A DNA stretch of 36,104 bases from an uncultured Bacteroidia bacterium (GTDB lineage Bacteria; Bacteroidota; Bacteroidia; Bacteroidales; UBA932), in NCBI GenBank assembly GCA_902762435.1, contig CACWOH010000018.1:1-36104 (forward strand), in the 5' to 3' direction. Position numbers and translations under genes: made by a program. Of this stretch, positions 19,583 to 29,187 are shown piece after piece. The first letter of the stretch is position 1. Every line of letters begins with the position of its first letter. The notes beneath the pieces are model-generated. The model worked only from the letters and a program-made list of their open reading frames with translations. It searched no databases and had not been told where the DNA came from.

Positions 19583-20527
19583 TTAGTTTTTGGCGGCCGT
19601 GAGGGGACCATAGACGTAGTTGATCGTACCGGCACCCGGGATGTAGGCGATGAGACCGGAACCGGCACCGGCAGGAGCGTTGTCCAGATCGAACACCATA
19701 CTGACGGCCTTGCCGCCCTGGTACGTGATCGTAGCGGAAACGCTGCCGCTGTCATAGATCTCATTGAACTCGGCATCCAGGGAGAACAGCGTGACGTGCT
19801 CGCCGTTGGAATAGGTGTACTCGGACTCCTGTCCCATCGGGACGGTGACCGTCGTAAGGTCCTCGGAAACGATGCCATAGTAGCTGATATCCCAGCCGTC
19901 AAAACCGGAACGGGAAAGGTAGACCAGGTCGTAGAACCAGATCATATGGTCGTCGGACTCGTCCTTGGCAATCTCGCTGGGCCATCTGGACATCTCACCG
20001 CGGCAGTTGGCGGAGAAGATCCAGTCGCCGAGCAGGGCGCTCATCGGATGGTCGATGTCCTTGATGGTCACGGTGCAGGCGTTCTGCCGGCTCGCGGCCA
20101 CGTCGCCCGTGCTCTTGAACTCGAGGCTGAACTTGAGGTCGCCGGTGTAAAGACCGGAGACACGCTCACCCTCTTCATACTCCACACCGGGATCCAGGAT
20201 CTTGACCTTGATGTACTGCGTACGCTCCGCCGGGCTGAAAGTCAGGGTGCCGGCGCCGTCCACGAGCTCAAAGTTGACTCCTTCCTTCGCGGAACCGTTC
20301 ACGGCGCCGTAGGAAACGGTCGTACTCATTCCGTTCAGGGAAGCGAGGGTCACGGGGATGCTGATCTCACCGTCCGTCTCGACGCAGCTGAAGGCCGCGC
20401 TGTTGAAAGCCACGAAGGCGTCGCTGTCGTTGAAGACCGGCTCCTTGTTGATATTGCAGGAAGCCAGCATCACCAGAGCGGCGGCAAGGGCGATAACAGA
20501 ATATATCTTTTTCATATTCTTCTTCAT
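19583..20527 (-). CDS. Calx-beta domain lipoprotein, third gene of the SusCD operon
   Basis: This 314-residue lipoprotein has the signal MKKNMKKIYSVIALAAALVMLASC (Cys 24; an alternative start is the second Met cluster at 20515). Residues about 35-155 resemble a Calx-beta immunoglobulin-like domain (VNGSAKEGVNFELVDGAGTLTFSP, then FSLEF and VTIKD). The C-terminal half (about 165-314) has a lipocalin-like beta-rich pattern (LLGDWIFSANC, VYLSRSGFDGWDISYYGI) without a family I can name. It follows susD by 6 nt. In such loci the third gene often encodes a surface ligand-binding lipoprotein (SusE/F position), which is the likely role here. Confidence 0.8.
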   Translation of the reverse strand: MKKNMKKIYSVIALAAALVMLASCNINKEPVFNDSDAFVAFNSAAFSCVETDGEISIPVTLASLNGMSTTVSYGAVNGSAKEGVNFELVDGAGTLTFSPAERTQYIKVKILDPGVEYEEGERVSGLYTGDLKFSLEFKSTGDVAASRQNACTVTIKDIDHPMSALLGDWIFSANCRGEMSRWPSEIAKDESDDHMIWFYDLVYLSRSGFDGWDISYYGIVSEDLTTVTVPMGQESEYTYSNGEHVTLFSLDAEFNEIYDSGSVSATITYQGGKAVSMVFDLDNAPAGAGSGLIAYIPGAGTINYVYGPLTAAKN

Positions 20528-20533
20528 TTTAGC

Positions 20534-22045
20534 TTAAAAACCGGGGTTGTGGGAGAGATTCTCGTTCACGTCGTATTCACGCTTCGGAATCGGAAGGGCC
20601 CAGAACTTGGAGGTAGCGTCCAGATTGGCGGGACGGCGAGGATCGGAATAGGTCACGGCACCGGAAGCGGTACGGGCCAGGTCGAACCAGTAGTGTCCCT
20701 CGAAGTTGAGCTCGAGACGACGCTCCAGGGCGACGGCGGCTGCACCCGCGGCGTTGAGCGGGGCGACACCGCGGTTCGCGCGGATCGTGTTCAGGTCGCC
20801 CAGGGCGGTGGCGCCGCTCACGCTGGCACCGTTCACGAGGGCCTCGGCACGGTTGAGGTACATTTCAGAAAGGCGCAGGACGATGACGTTGTTCACATCC
20901 GGGGTGGAGGTGGCGTCGCCAAGGCCCTTGCCATAGTACTTCATGGTCCAGAGCTCGCCGCCGGAGGCCTCGTCCTTGTCCGTGCAGAACATGACGGCAC
21001 CGTCGTCCGCACCGCGGACACCCTTGGAGCCACGCACGTCACCGGGCTCGAAGAGGTCGGTCAGGGCCTTGGAAGCGGCGCAGTCGGCATAGCCGATCGG
21101 GTTGGTCATATGGGAAGGACCCTCCCAGTACTCGTCGTAATCGTTGGACTTGTTGCCATAGACTTCGAAGATCACCTCGGAACCGCCGGTGGCGGCACTC
21201 CACACGGAAGGATACTCCTTGGCCGTCCAGAGCTTGAAGGCGCTGTTGTTGATGACCTTGGTCGCATAGTCCGCGGCACCCTGCCAGTTCTGGTTGTACA
21301 GGTACACGCGGCTCAGCAGGGCCTGGATGGCGGGCAGCGTAGCAGCGGCCTTCTTGTCGGTTATACCGGCACGGGTGTAATCGGCGGCCATCAGGGACTC
21401 AGCCGTGGTGAGGTCCTCAATGATCCGGGCATACACCTCGGACACCGAGTTGCGGGCGGGCTGCTCCTTGGCGGTCTTGTCGGTCTTCAGGATGATGGGG
21501 ATGCAGTCGCTGAAGTTCACGGCAGCGGCCTTGGCCGGGGAATAAGCATAGATACGGGCCATGTCGAACATCGACAGGGCGCGCAGGAAGTAGCACTCAG
21601 CCTGCAGGTTCTTCACGTCCTGCTCGGTGACGTCTCCCTTCGTATACTGGTCCATGCCGTTCTCCTCGATGGCTTCGAGGACGTTGTTGACGGCGGAGAT
21701 GACATAGTAGCCATAACCCCAGAGACCGACGGTGGCGTCGGCGCTGTAGGTCATGTAGAACGGCGGCTGGTAACGGCCGGACTGGAAGCTGGTGTTCGTG
21801 GGGATGGTGGCGTTGTCCGCACGCATCTCGGAAGTGAGCACGTAGTTAGCGCCATACCAGGTACCGTCAGCCAGCGGGGAATAAGCGCCGGCGACAGCCT
21901 TGTCGAGGGCGTTGTAGTCAATCAGTGCAAGCGCGTTGCTCTGGGTCAGGAAAGGCTCCTCCTTGAGGAAGTCCTTGCAGGACGACACAAACAGGGCGGC
22001 TGCGAACAGGGCGATATATGCAATCTTTTTCATATTCGATTCCAT
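20534..22045 (-). CDS. SusD/RagB family nutrient-binding lipoprotein
   Basis: This outer-membrane surface lipoprotein forms the lid of the SusC transporter and captures the ligand. The 503-residue length is normal. The lipoprotein signal ends in SSCKDFL, a classic SusD start, with Cys 23. It has the helical TPR-like framework (RALSMFDMARIYAY, VYARIIEDL, LPAIQALLSRVYLYNQNWQGAADYATKVI), and the C-terminal RagB region has LRLSEMYLNRAEALV, LNTIRANRGV and ERRLELNFEGHYWFDLAR. It lies 8 nt after susC. With proteases and no glycosidases around, a peptide ligand is more likely than a glycan, but this is inferred. Confidence 0.96.
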   Translation of the reverse strand: MESNMKKIAYIALFAAALFVSSCKDFLKEEPFLTQSNALALIDYNALDKAVAGAYSPLADGTWYGANYVLTSEMRADNATIPTNTSFQSGRYQPPFYMTYSADATVGLWGYGYYVISAVNNVLEAIEENGMDQYTKGDVTEQDVKNLQAECYFLRALSMFDMARIYAYSPAKAAAVNFSDCIPIILKTDKTAKEQPARNSVSEVYARIIEDLTTAESLMAADYTRAGITDKKAAATLPAIQALLSRVYLYNQNWQGAADYATKVINNSAFKLWTAKEYPSVWSAATGGSEVIFEVYGNKSNDYDEYWEGPSHMTNPIGYADCAASKALTDLFEPGDVRGSKGVRGADDGAVMFCTDKDEASGGELWTMKYYGKGLGDATSTPDVNNVIVLRLSEMYLNRAEALVNGASVSGATALGDLNTIRANRGVAPLNAAGAAAVALERRLELNFEGHYWFDLARTASGAVTYSDPRRPANLDATSKFWALPIPKREYDVNENLSHNPGF

Positions 22046-22053
22046 TTAAATCA

Positions 22054-25044
22054 TTAGAAAGATACCTCGATACCACCCACGATGGACTTGGTCATCGGAT
22101 AGACACCGGTTCCCATACCATCTACGCCACGCTCGGGATCCCACCAGTCTACATCGTGGAAGGTGTAGATGTTCAGGGCGCTGGCATACACCTTCACAGC
22201 GTTCAGACCGATCTGCTTGACGAAATTGGTCGGAAGGTTGTAGGAAAGGGTGATGTCCTTGATACGGAGGAAACTGCCATCCTGCATCCAACGGGTGCTG
22301 GCAAAAGTATTGGAGTTGGTAGCGTTATTGGCGACCGGTTTCGGGAACACGCCCGTGTCGCCCGGTTTCTGCCAGTAGTTGAGGGAACGAGCCGTCTGGT
22401 TCATGCTCATTTGCTGACCGTCGCTGTTGACATAACGGTTCTCCACGATGAGGACCTTGTTGCCGGTCTTGAACTCGAAGAAGGCGCTCAGGCTGAGGCC
22501 CTTCCAGGACAGGTTGGTGTTGAAGCCGCCCGTGAACTTCGGCTCCGGAGAACCGGCGTAGATGTAGGAGGCGTCGTTGTAGCTGTTGGTCAGGGTCGTG
22601 CTGGTGATGTTGCCGTCCTCGTCGAACTCGTGGTGACGCCACAGGGCCTCGCCGTTGGACGGGTTCACGCCGTAGTAATCCTTAAGATAGAAGGTGTAGA
22701 ACTGCTTGCCCACCTTGTGCTTGATACGGGAGTCGGAGTAGGTCATCTCGTCGGTGTCGCCCAGGTCGAGGAGCTTGGACTTGTTGTAGGACAGGTTGAA
22801 GCCCGCGTTCCAGGTCCAGTCCGCGTTGCGGATGATGTCACCGTTGATCTGGATCTCGAAGCCCTTGTTGGACAGGGAGCCGATGTTCATGAAGTTGGAG
22901 CTGAAGCCGGAAGTCTGGGGCACCTGCTTGTTGAGGAGCATGTCAGTGGTCTTGCGGCTGTAGGCGTCAATCTGGACATTCAGGCGGTTGTCGAAGAATC
23001 CGGCGTCGAGACCGACGTTCCAGGTGTAGTTCTTCTCCCAGGAGAGGGAGGCGTTGTCCGGCGTGGAAGGCAGGGTACCGTTGACGCCGTTGTAGGCGGA
23101 AGTGGCATACACGCCATAGGCACGGTACGGAGCGATGCTGTTGTTACCGTTCACACCGTAGCTGGCGCGCAGTTTCAGCAGGTTCAGCCAGCCGGAGGTG
23201 CCGCGCATGAAGTTCTCGTTGGTGATGTTCCAGGAACCGGCGACGGCCCAGAACAGACCCCACTGGTTTTCGGAACCGAAGAGCGAGGAACCGTCCTCAC
23301 GCAGGGAGGCCTTCAGGTAGTAACGGTTGTCGTAGTTGTAGTCGAACTGGCCGAAGAAGGAAAGGAGGGTGCGGGCGTTGCCGCTGTAGCCCACCTGGTC
23401 CTGCTCGGACACCATTGTAGAAGGATACGGGATGTTGGCATCCACGTTACCGTACATATAATAGTAAAGGTAATTGCGGCGCATCGCCTCCTGGCCAGCC
23501 AGGACATTGAAGTTGTGGTTGGACAGCGCGAAGTTGTAGGTCACGGTGTTGGAGGTGGTGAGCGTCACGTACTGGGTCGTGGAGGTCTGGAGGGTACCCT
23601 CGCTGTCGCCCGGATCCGGAGCCCAGTAGCGGCGGCCTTCGCCGAAGGTCGTCTCCACGGAGTTGTTGGTCTTGAAGATCAGGTTGCGGACCGGCTCCCA
23701 CTGGAGGTAGGCGGTGCCGTGCACACGGTACTGCTTCTCCCACTGGTCGTCATACTTGGCCGTGTAACGCGGATTGGTATTGGAGTTGGAAGGGAGCTTG
23801 AGGTTGAACTCGCCATCCTCGTCATAGAGCGGCAGCCACGGCAGGAGCGTCAGGCCCGCGAAGAACGGGTTGTTGTAGTAGAGGCTCTGCATCGGGGTAT
23901 CGTTGGACATCGTATAGGCGAGGTTCACGCGGGTACCGATCTCGATCGTGTTGGTCAGGCGATAGTCGGAGTTGACGCGGGCGGTGAACTTCTGGAAGTC
24001 GGTGCCGTAGGTGATACCGTCGTTCTTCTGGTAAGCCAGGGAGGAGTAGAAGCGGCCGCGGTCGGTGCCGGCGGAAGCGTTGATCTCATACTCCTGCAGT
24101 GCGCCCATGCGGGTGAAGTCCTTGAGCCAGTCGTGCGTGCCGTTGTCGAGCAGGGACATCGGGGCTTTTTCATCCGGGTTGGCACCGGCGTTGGCGTAGG
24201 CGGTGCGCTGCCAGTTGAGCAGTTCCTCGCCGGTCATCACGCGGAAGTGATTGTCGTTCGCGAGCATGGAGGCACCGAACTTGACGCGGGCGTTGAAGTT
24301 GGCCTTGCCGGAGCGTCCGCTCTTGGTGGTCACGAGGACGACGCCGTTGGCGGCACGGGAACCGTAGATGGAAGCCGCAGCGGCATCCTTCAGGACGGTG
24401 ATGGACTCGATGTCGTTCGGGTTGATGGCGGACATCGCGTTGGAGGTGTTGGTGAAGTAGGACTGGTCGCCCGTCTCCACAGGGATGCCGTCGATGACCC
24501 ACAGAGGATCGTTGCCGGCGTTGATGGAGGAGATACCGCGGATGCGGATCTGGGTGGCGGCACCCGGCTGGCCGGAGTTACCGGTCACCTGGACACCGGC
24601 CATCTTACCGGCGAGGAGCTTGTCCACGGAAGCGACCGGAGCCTCGGCGAGGCCGTCGTTCTTGAGGGAACTCACCGCACCGGTGTTGGCTTCGCGGCGG
24701 ACGGTACCGTACGCAACGACGATCGTTTCCTCAAGCATCTCGGAGTCGGGCTCGAGGTCCACGTTGATGACGGCGCGGCCGTTCACGGGAATCTCGGCGG
24801 TCTTGAAACCGAGGCAGCTGACGACGAGCGTACCGTCGGACGGGACCGAAATACGGTAATTACCGAGAGCATCCGTCATGGCATAGACGGTCGTGCTGCC
24901 CTTAAGCTGCACGGCTGCGCCGGTCACGACATCTCCGGCACTTTCCCGCACGACGCCGGACACCTGCACGTTCTGTGCGAAAAGTGTCACGCCAAGCAGC
25001 ACAAATAAAGCGCTGAAGAGCAGTTTTGCTTTTTTCATAAGCAT
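22054..25044 (-). CDS. SusC/RagA family TonB-linked outer-membrane transporter
   Basis: The 996-residue receptor has a signal peptide (MKKAKLLFSALFVLLGVTLFA), a carboxypeptidase-like domain (about 26-100, VSGVVRESAGDVVTGAAVQLKG), the region EETIVVAYGTVRR, a plug domain with LLAGKMAGVQVTGNSGQPGA, the SusC signature IRIRGISSINAGNDPLWVIDG and VLKDAAAASIYGSRAANGVV, and the TonB barrel up to its C-terminal Phe. With SusD it forms the import complex. At under 1000 residues it is of RagA-like size. The start could be 25044 or 25038, both in an A-rich context. It is first in the operon and divergent from the S41 protease across 434 bp. Confidence 0.97.
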   Translation of the reverse strand: MLMKKAKLLFSALFVLLGVTLFAQNVQVSGVVRESAGDVVTGAAVQLKGSTTVYAMTDALGNYRISVPSDGTLVVSCLGFKTAEIPVNGRAVINVDLEPDSEMLEETIVVAYGTVRREANTGAVSSLKNDGLAEAPVASVDKLLAGKMAGVQVTGNSGQPGAATQIRIRGISSINAGNDPLWVIDGIPVETGDQSYFTNTSNAMSAINPNDIESITVLKDAAAASIYGSRAANGVVLVTTKSGRSGKANFNARVKFGASMLANDNHFRVMTGEELLNWQRTAYANAGANPDEKAPMSLLDNGTHDWLKDFTRMGALQEYEINASAGTDRGRFYSSLAYQKNDGITYGTDFQKFTARVNSDYRLTNTIEIGTRVNLAYTMSNDTPMQSLYYNNPFFAGLTLLPWLPLYDEDGEFNLKLPSNSNTNPRYTAKYDDQWEKQYRVHGTAYLQWEPVRNLIFKTNNSVETTFGEGRRYWAPDPGDSEGTLQTSTTQYVTLTTSNTVTYNFALSNHNFNVLAGQEAMRRNYLYYYMYGNVDANIPYPSTMVSEQDQVGYSGNARTLLSFFGQFDYNYDNRYYLKASLREDGSSLFGSENQWGLFWAVAGSWNITNENFMRGTSGWLNLLKLRASYGVNGNNSIAPYRAYGVYATSAYNGVNGTLPSTPDNASLSWEKNYTWNVGLDAGFFDNRLNVQIDAYSRKTTDMLLNKQVPQTSGFSSNFMNIGSLSNKGFEIQINGDIIRNADWTWNAGFNLSYNKSKLLDLGDTDEMTYSDSRIKHKVGKQFYTFYLKDYYGVNPSNGEALWRHHEFDEDGNITSTTLTNSYNDASYIYAGSPEPKFTGGFNTNLSWKGLSLSAFFEFKTGNKVLIVENRYVNSDGQQMSMNQTARSLNYWQKPGDTGVFPKPVANNATNSNTFASTRWMQDGSFLRIKDITLSYNLPTNFVKQIGLNAVKVYASALNIYTFHDVDWWDPERGVDGMGTGVYPMTKSIVGGIEVSF

Positions 25045-25403
25045 TACTTTTAATTAAACAATAAACTATACTATACTAACCTGTTTAGTAATCCGTTCAG
25101 AGCCTCCAAAGCTGAAACATCCTATTACAATAGCCAATAAACGAGCGCAATTTCGCAACTTTTTTTTACAATTCCAAATATGTAAGTGGGACGCAGAATA
25201 TGCAGATTGATGGATTTCAAGGGGTAAACAGACTGGATTCGCGAGTTTATGAGATTTTAAATTACGAATTGTAATCAATTTGCCGATAAATCTTACATTT
25301 ATTAATATGTAAATTTTCATCTGGAGCTGTCCATGTGAACTAATCCTCTGATTTAAAACGCTTTAATGGCTAATTCCATTTGCCCGCAGCTCCGGGCCGA
25401 CAG

Positions 25404-25426
25404 GCCGTCACCCCCTGCCTGACGGC
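25404..25426 (+). other. GC-rich hairpin upstream of the S41 protease
   Basis: GCCGTCA (25404-25410) and TGACGGC (25420-25426) form a perfect 7-bp stem with a 9-nt loop. No T-run follows on either strand, so it is not an intrinsic terminator. It may be a regulator site or a repeat remnant. Confidence 0.45.
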
Positions 25427-25447
25427 GGTAATTTGGCAAAAAAAGCG

Positions 25448-25454
25448 TATATTG
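25448..25454 (+). promoter_or_regulatory. Possible -7 element of the S41-S8 protease operon
   Basis: AAAAGCGTATATTGCC precedes the ATG at 25479. TATATTG is TAnnTTTG with one T missing. The stretch AAAAGCGTATATT also occurs before the EEP gene on the other strand (near 7661-7673), suggesting a shared promoter type. No -33 box is visible. Confidence 0.35.
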
Positions 25455-25478
25455 CCCTTTCAAACGAAAAACGCTGGT

Positions 25479-26939
25479 ATGAGAATCATCCGGATATTCC
25501 TGTTCCTCTCCGCCCTGTCCCTCTGTGCCGCCGCCTGTTCCAAGGCGGACACGGAGCAGGCGAAGACCCGCTTGTACGTCAACACCTTCGCACGGGACTA
25601 CATGAAGAGCTGGTATCTCTGGAACAAGGAGATCGAAAAGGACCTGGATGCCTGGGAGAACACGGAGGAACCCGTCGCCAAGGTCGCGAAGATCCGCTAC
25701 AAGGATGCCAAGGGCGATGACATCGACCGCTGGACGATGGTCACCGACGACTTCGACAGTTTCTACGGCAGCGTGTCCGGGAACCGCAAGACCTACGGCT
25801 TCGACTTCGTCCTTTATTATACGGACGACACCCGTACGTCCCTGTGCGCCGTCGTGACCTTCACCTATGCCGGCAGCCCCGCGGAAAAGGCCGGCCTGAA
25901 GCGGGGCGACGCCATCTTCAAGGTGAACGGCAGGACGATTCCCGCGAAAGACTACGCTTCGACCGTCAGTGAACTGATGGGCGGAGACAGGCTCACGGCG
26001 GAACTCTACGACGGGCGGACGGTCACCCTGGAAGCCCGGGAGATGTACGAGAACCCGGTGCTGCTGGACAAGGTGTTCGAATTCGACGGAAAGCGGGTCG
26101 GCTATCTGGTCTATACCAGCTTCACGCTCGACTCCTACCGGGAACTGATTGACGCCTGCACCCGCTTCAAGGAGGCCGGCGTGAAGGAACTGATCCTGGA
26201 CCTGCGCTACAACGGCGGCGGGTTTGCCGCCGCGGAGGAGTTCCTGGCGTCCCTGCTCGCCCCGGAGGCGGTGGTGAAGGCCGGCGAAGTCCTGTCCACC
26301 GAAGTGTTCAACGCAGACCTGACGGACTATTACGCTTCGCAGGAGGACTTCGACGCCAACACCTACTTCAAGACCGAGTTCGAGATCGAGGCGTCGGACG
26401 GAAAGAAGTACTCGTTCAGCACGGCCGGCGCCAATCCCGACCTGGACAAGTTGTTCTGCATCATCACCAGCGGCAGCGCCTCGGCCTCCGAAGCCCTGAT
26501 CGGTGACCTGTTTCCCTATATGGACGTTACGCTCGTGGGAAAGAAGTCCCACGGGAAGTACTGCGCCGGGCTGATGCTGAAAGCGGATAATTATTATAAA
26601 AGTTACGCTGACCAGCTCGGGGAAGAGTTCGCTACAGAAGGCAGGCAGTTTACGCAGAACTGGGGCATGTACCTGATGTACAGCCGTTTTGCGGACAAGG
26701 ACGGCGTCACGCGCTGCATGCCGGACGGCCTCATCCCGGACGTCGTCGTGGACGACGATCCCCAAGACGGCATCCCGCTGGGCGACCCCGCGGAGGTGAT
26801 GCTCGCCCGCACGCTTTCCCTGTGCGGCTACACGCCCGCTCCGCAGGCCGCCCGCCGCAGCGCCCCGGTTCCCGCCCGGGAAAAGGCGGAAGTACAGCCG
26901 TTGCGTCCCGGCTTCGGCCTGATGATCAAAGGATTCTGA
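25479..26939 (+). CDS. S41 family (C-terminal processing type) serine peptidase, lipoprotein
   Basis: The 486-residue protease has a lipoprotein signal (MRIIRIFLFLSALSLCAAAC, Cys 20), an N-terminal helical cap (about 30-100), a PDZ-like domain (about 122-195, AGSPAEKAGLKRGDAIFKVNG) and the S41 catalytic core. The core has LDLRYNGGG (241-248), the nucleophile S335 in GSASASE, and K360 in GKKSHGK, 25 residues on, as in tail-specific proteases. The frame extends back to 25380, but 25479 gives the signal peptide. One base separates it from the following S8 protease gene, so they form an operon. It probably cleaves extracytoplasmic proteins or peptides delivered by the divergent SusCD system. Confidence 0.93.
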   Translation: MRIIRIFLFLSALSLCAAACSKADTEQAKTRLYVNTFARDYMKSWYLWNKEIEKDLDAWENTEEPVAKVAKIRYKDAKGDDIDRWTMVTDDFDSFYGSVSGNRKTYGFDFVLYYTDDTRTSLCAVVTFTYAGSPAEKAGLKRGDAIFKVNGRTIPAKDYASTVSELMGGDRLTAELYDGRTVTLEAREMYENPVLLDKVFEFDGKRVGYLVYTSFTLDSYRELIDACTRFKEAGVKELILDLRYNGGGFAAAEEFLASLLAPEAVVKAGEVLSTEVFNADLTDYYASQEDFDANTYFKTEFEIEASDGKKYSFSTAGANPDLDKLFCIITSGSASASEALIGDLFPYMDVTLVGKKSHGKYCAGLMLKADNYYKSYADQLGEEFATEGRQFTQNWGMYLMYSRFADKDGVTRCMPDGLIPDVVVDDDPQDGIPLGDPAEVMLARTLSLCGYTPAPQAARRSAPVPAREKAEVQPLRPGFGLMIKGF

Positions 26940-26940
26940 C

Positions 26941-29184
26941 ATGAAAAACATCCTTCCCCTACTTTTCCTGGCCGTCCTGTCCGCCGCCTGCACGCGGCAG
27001 GAACTTGCCGTCACGCCCCGTTCCGGCGAAAACCACCTCCGGCCGCAGTCCGTGCTGCCCGGCCGGGCGGCCGTCCTGCTTACCGAAGAGGCCGCCGAAG
27101 ACTTCTCGGCCGACGACTTCGTCCGGCAGGCGTCCGGACTGGGGGTCGTCTCGATGGAGCGGGTGTTCCCCGACGCCGGGGAGTTCGAGGCGCGCCACCG
27201 CGCGGCCGGCCTGCACCGCTGGTACCGCATCCGCTACGACGAAGGCGTGAGCGTCACGAAGGCGCAGGAGGGGCTCGCCTCCCTGCCGGGCGTGCAGACC
27301 GTGGACTTTCCGCGGCGCAAGGTGCGTCGCGCCCTCTTCAACGACCCCTACTACGCCTACCAGTGGCATTTCTACAATGACGGTTCCCTGGGCTCCCGCT
27401 TCAAGAAAGGCAGCGACATCAACGTCGAGCCCGTCTGGAAAGAATATACCGCCGGTCGGAGCGAGGTAATCGTGGCCGTCGTCGACGGCGGCATCGACCT
27501 GGAGCACGAAGACCTGAAAGGCGTCGTCCTGCCGGGCGGGAAGGGCGGCAGCCGCAATTTCGTCGCGGGGTACGGCTCCGACGACATCGTCCCCGACGAG
27601 CACGGCACGCACGTGGGAGGCACGATCGGCGCCATCAACAACAACGGCATCGGCCTGTGCGGCATCGCCGGCGGCAAGGACGGCCGTGGCGGCGTCCGCC
27701 TGATGTCCTGCATCATCTTCGCGGACAGCGACGAAGAATCCGACGGCGAAGAAGACGCCCGGGCGCTCGTGTGGGCGGCGGACAACGGCGCGGTCATCGC
27801 CAACAACAGCTGGGGCTACGAGGCCGAGTCGGAACGGGAGGCGGCGCAGTTCGCGAAGGACTTCCTCAATTACGACTCCCCCACCAAGGACGCCATCGAC
27901 TATTTCATCGAACACGCGGGCACCGACGCCTCCGGCAAGCAGACCGGCCCCATGAAGGGCGGCCTGGTCGTTTTCGCGGCGGGCAACGAGGGCTGGAGCC
28001 ACGACGCCCCCGGCGAATACGAACCCATCGTGGCCGTAGGGGCCTTCGGTCCGGACGGCAGGATGGCCGAATTCTCCAATTACGGGCCCTGGGTGGACAT
28101 CCTCGCCCCGGGCGGATCGGATTCCGACGAAGGGGAGGAGTGGATTGCCAGCACCGTTCCCGACGACGGTTACGCCTACCTGCCCGGCACCTCGATGGCC
28201 TGCCCGCACGTATCGGGCGTGGCCGCCCTGCTGGTCAGCCAGTTCGGCGGGCCGGGCTTCACCTGCGACGACCTGAAGGAGATGCTGCTGGGCGGCGCCG
28301 TCCGGGACGCCATCAAACTGCCTTCCGGACGCACGGTCGGCGGCGGAAAACTGGACGCCTACGGATCGTTCACCTACAAGTCCGGCGGCGGGGACAAGCC
28401 CGACATCCGCTTCACCACCGACTACACCGGCGACTACCGCTTCAAGTCGCACGAAAGCGTCACCCTGGACTGGCAGATCCTCGGCAACGAACGGGCGCGG
28501 CTGCAGGTCAGCGTGGACAGCGACTGCCCGGGCGTCACGGCCGAGTGCAGCACCTCCCGGGTGCAGATCCGCATCAACGCCCTCCAGGCCGATCCGGGCG
28601 AGTACCGCGCCACGATCCGCGTCGGCGACAGCGCCAGCCAGCCCGTCGATTTCACGATCCTGGAAAACCACGCCCCGCGGCTCGTCGTGCCGTTCGGCAA
28701 CGAGATCCTCAACGCGGCCTCCGACATCCCGCTCAGCGTCGCCCTCGCCTCCCATTTCGAGGACCCGGACGACGAGATCCTGGGCTACAACGTCACGCTG
28801 TCGGACAAGTCCGTCGCCATGCAGTCCTTCTCCGGCAGCACGCTCGTCCTGTCGCCCCTCGGCTACGGCCTCACGGAAGTGACCGTCACCGCCTTCGACG
28901 CGCGCCGCGCCGAGGCGTCCGACACTTTCCTGCTCCTGGGGCGCAACGCCTACCAGGACCTGGACATCTATCCCAACCCGGTGAAGGACTACCTCTATGT
29001 ACGTCCCGGCACGGACAAGGAGCTGGACATCAGCCTGTACAACCTGTCCGGCGCACTGGTTTACCGGAAAACGGATGCCGCCGCCGGCCCGTTCTACCCA
29101 CTGTCCGTCGACCTGCGGGAACAACCCGCTGGCACCTATACCCTCTTCGTCGGGGACAGGCGCTATACCATAGCAAAACAGTAA
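26941..29184 (+). CDS. S8 serine protease with lipobox and T9SS type A sorting domain (paralogue)
   Basis: This 747-residue protein has the same plan as the protease at 16203-18839: signal with Cys 17 (LSAAC), a prodomain-like region with VFPDAGEFEARHRAAGLHRWY, catalytic D182 (VVDGGID), H221 (EHGTHVGGT), S418 (GTSMACPHVSG) and oxyanion N349. Ig-like regions follow, then a T9SS domain from about residue 678 (IYPNPVKDYLYV). It lacks the fibronectin-like insertion of the paralogue, hence it is about 130 residues shorter. It is coupled to the S41 gene and ends 3 nt from the convergent atpG stop. The pair flanks the SusCD system, suggesting duplication with divergence in specificity. Confidence 0.92.
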   Translation: MKNILPLLFLAVLSAACTRQELAVTPRSGENHLRPQSVLPGRAAVLLTEEAAEDFSADDFVRQASGLGVVSMERVFPDAGEFEARHRAAGLHRWYRIRYDEGVSVTKAQEGLASLPGVQTVDFPRRKVRRALFNDPYYAYQWHFYNDGSLGSRFKKGSDINVEPVWKEYTAGRSEVIVAVVDGGIDLEHEDLKGVVLPGGKGGSRNFVAGYGSDDIVPDEHGTHVGGTIGAINNNGIGLCGIAGGKDGRGGVRLMSCIIFADSDEESDGEEDARALVWAADNGAVIANNSWGYEAESEREAAQFAKDFLNYDSPTKDAIDYFIEHAGTDASGKQTGPMKGGLVVFAAGNEGWSHDAPGEYEPIVAVGAFGPDGRMAEFSNYGPWVDILAPGGSDSDEGEEWIASTVPDDGYAYLPGTSMACPHVSGVAALLVSQFGGPGFTCDDLKEMLLGGAVRDAIKLPSGRTVGGGKLDAYGSFTYKSGGGDKPDIRFTTDYTGDYRFKSHESVTLDWQILGNERARLQVSVDSDCPGVTAECSTSRVQIRINALQADPGEYRATIRVGDSASQPVDFTILENHAPRLVVPFGNEILNAASDIPLSVALASHFEDPDDEILGYNVTLSDKSVAMQSFSGSTLVLSPLGYGLTEVTVTAFDARRAEASDTFLLLGRNAYQDLDIYPNPVKDYLYVRPGTDKELDISLYNLSGALVYRKTDAAAGPFYPLSVDLREQPAGTYTLFVGDRRYTIAKQ

Positions 29185-29187
29185 ATC

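Larger units (their letters stand above)
25045..25478 (-). other. AT-rich divergent intergenic region between SusC and the S41 protease
   Basis: This 434-bp stretch is clearly more AT-rich than its surroundings, mainly in 25045-25380. It has a short tandem repeat, ACTAT-ACTAT-ACTAA (around 25067), and two TTAC...GTAA palindromes at 25261-25275 and 25293-25312, which could be operators. I see no convincing TTTG/TAnnTTTG promoter for SusC and no gene; the 84-residue frame here lacks any family feature. Next to the S41 gene there is a hairpin at 25404-25426. Confidence 0.6.

Noticed and set aside
25066-25320. 84-residue frame in the AT-rich intergenic region, minus strand
   Set aside because: It has no family features and no leader, and its composition matches AT-rich non-coding DNA between divergent promoters.
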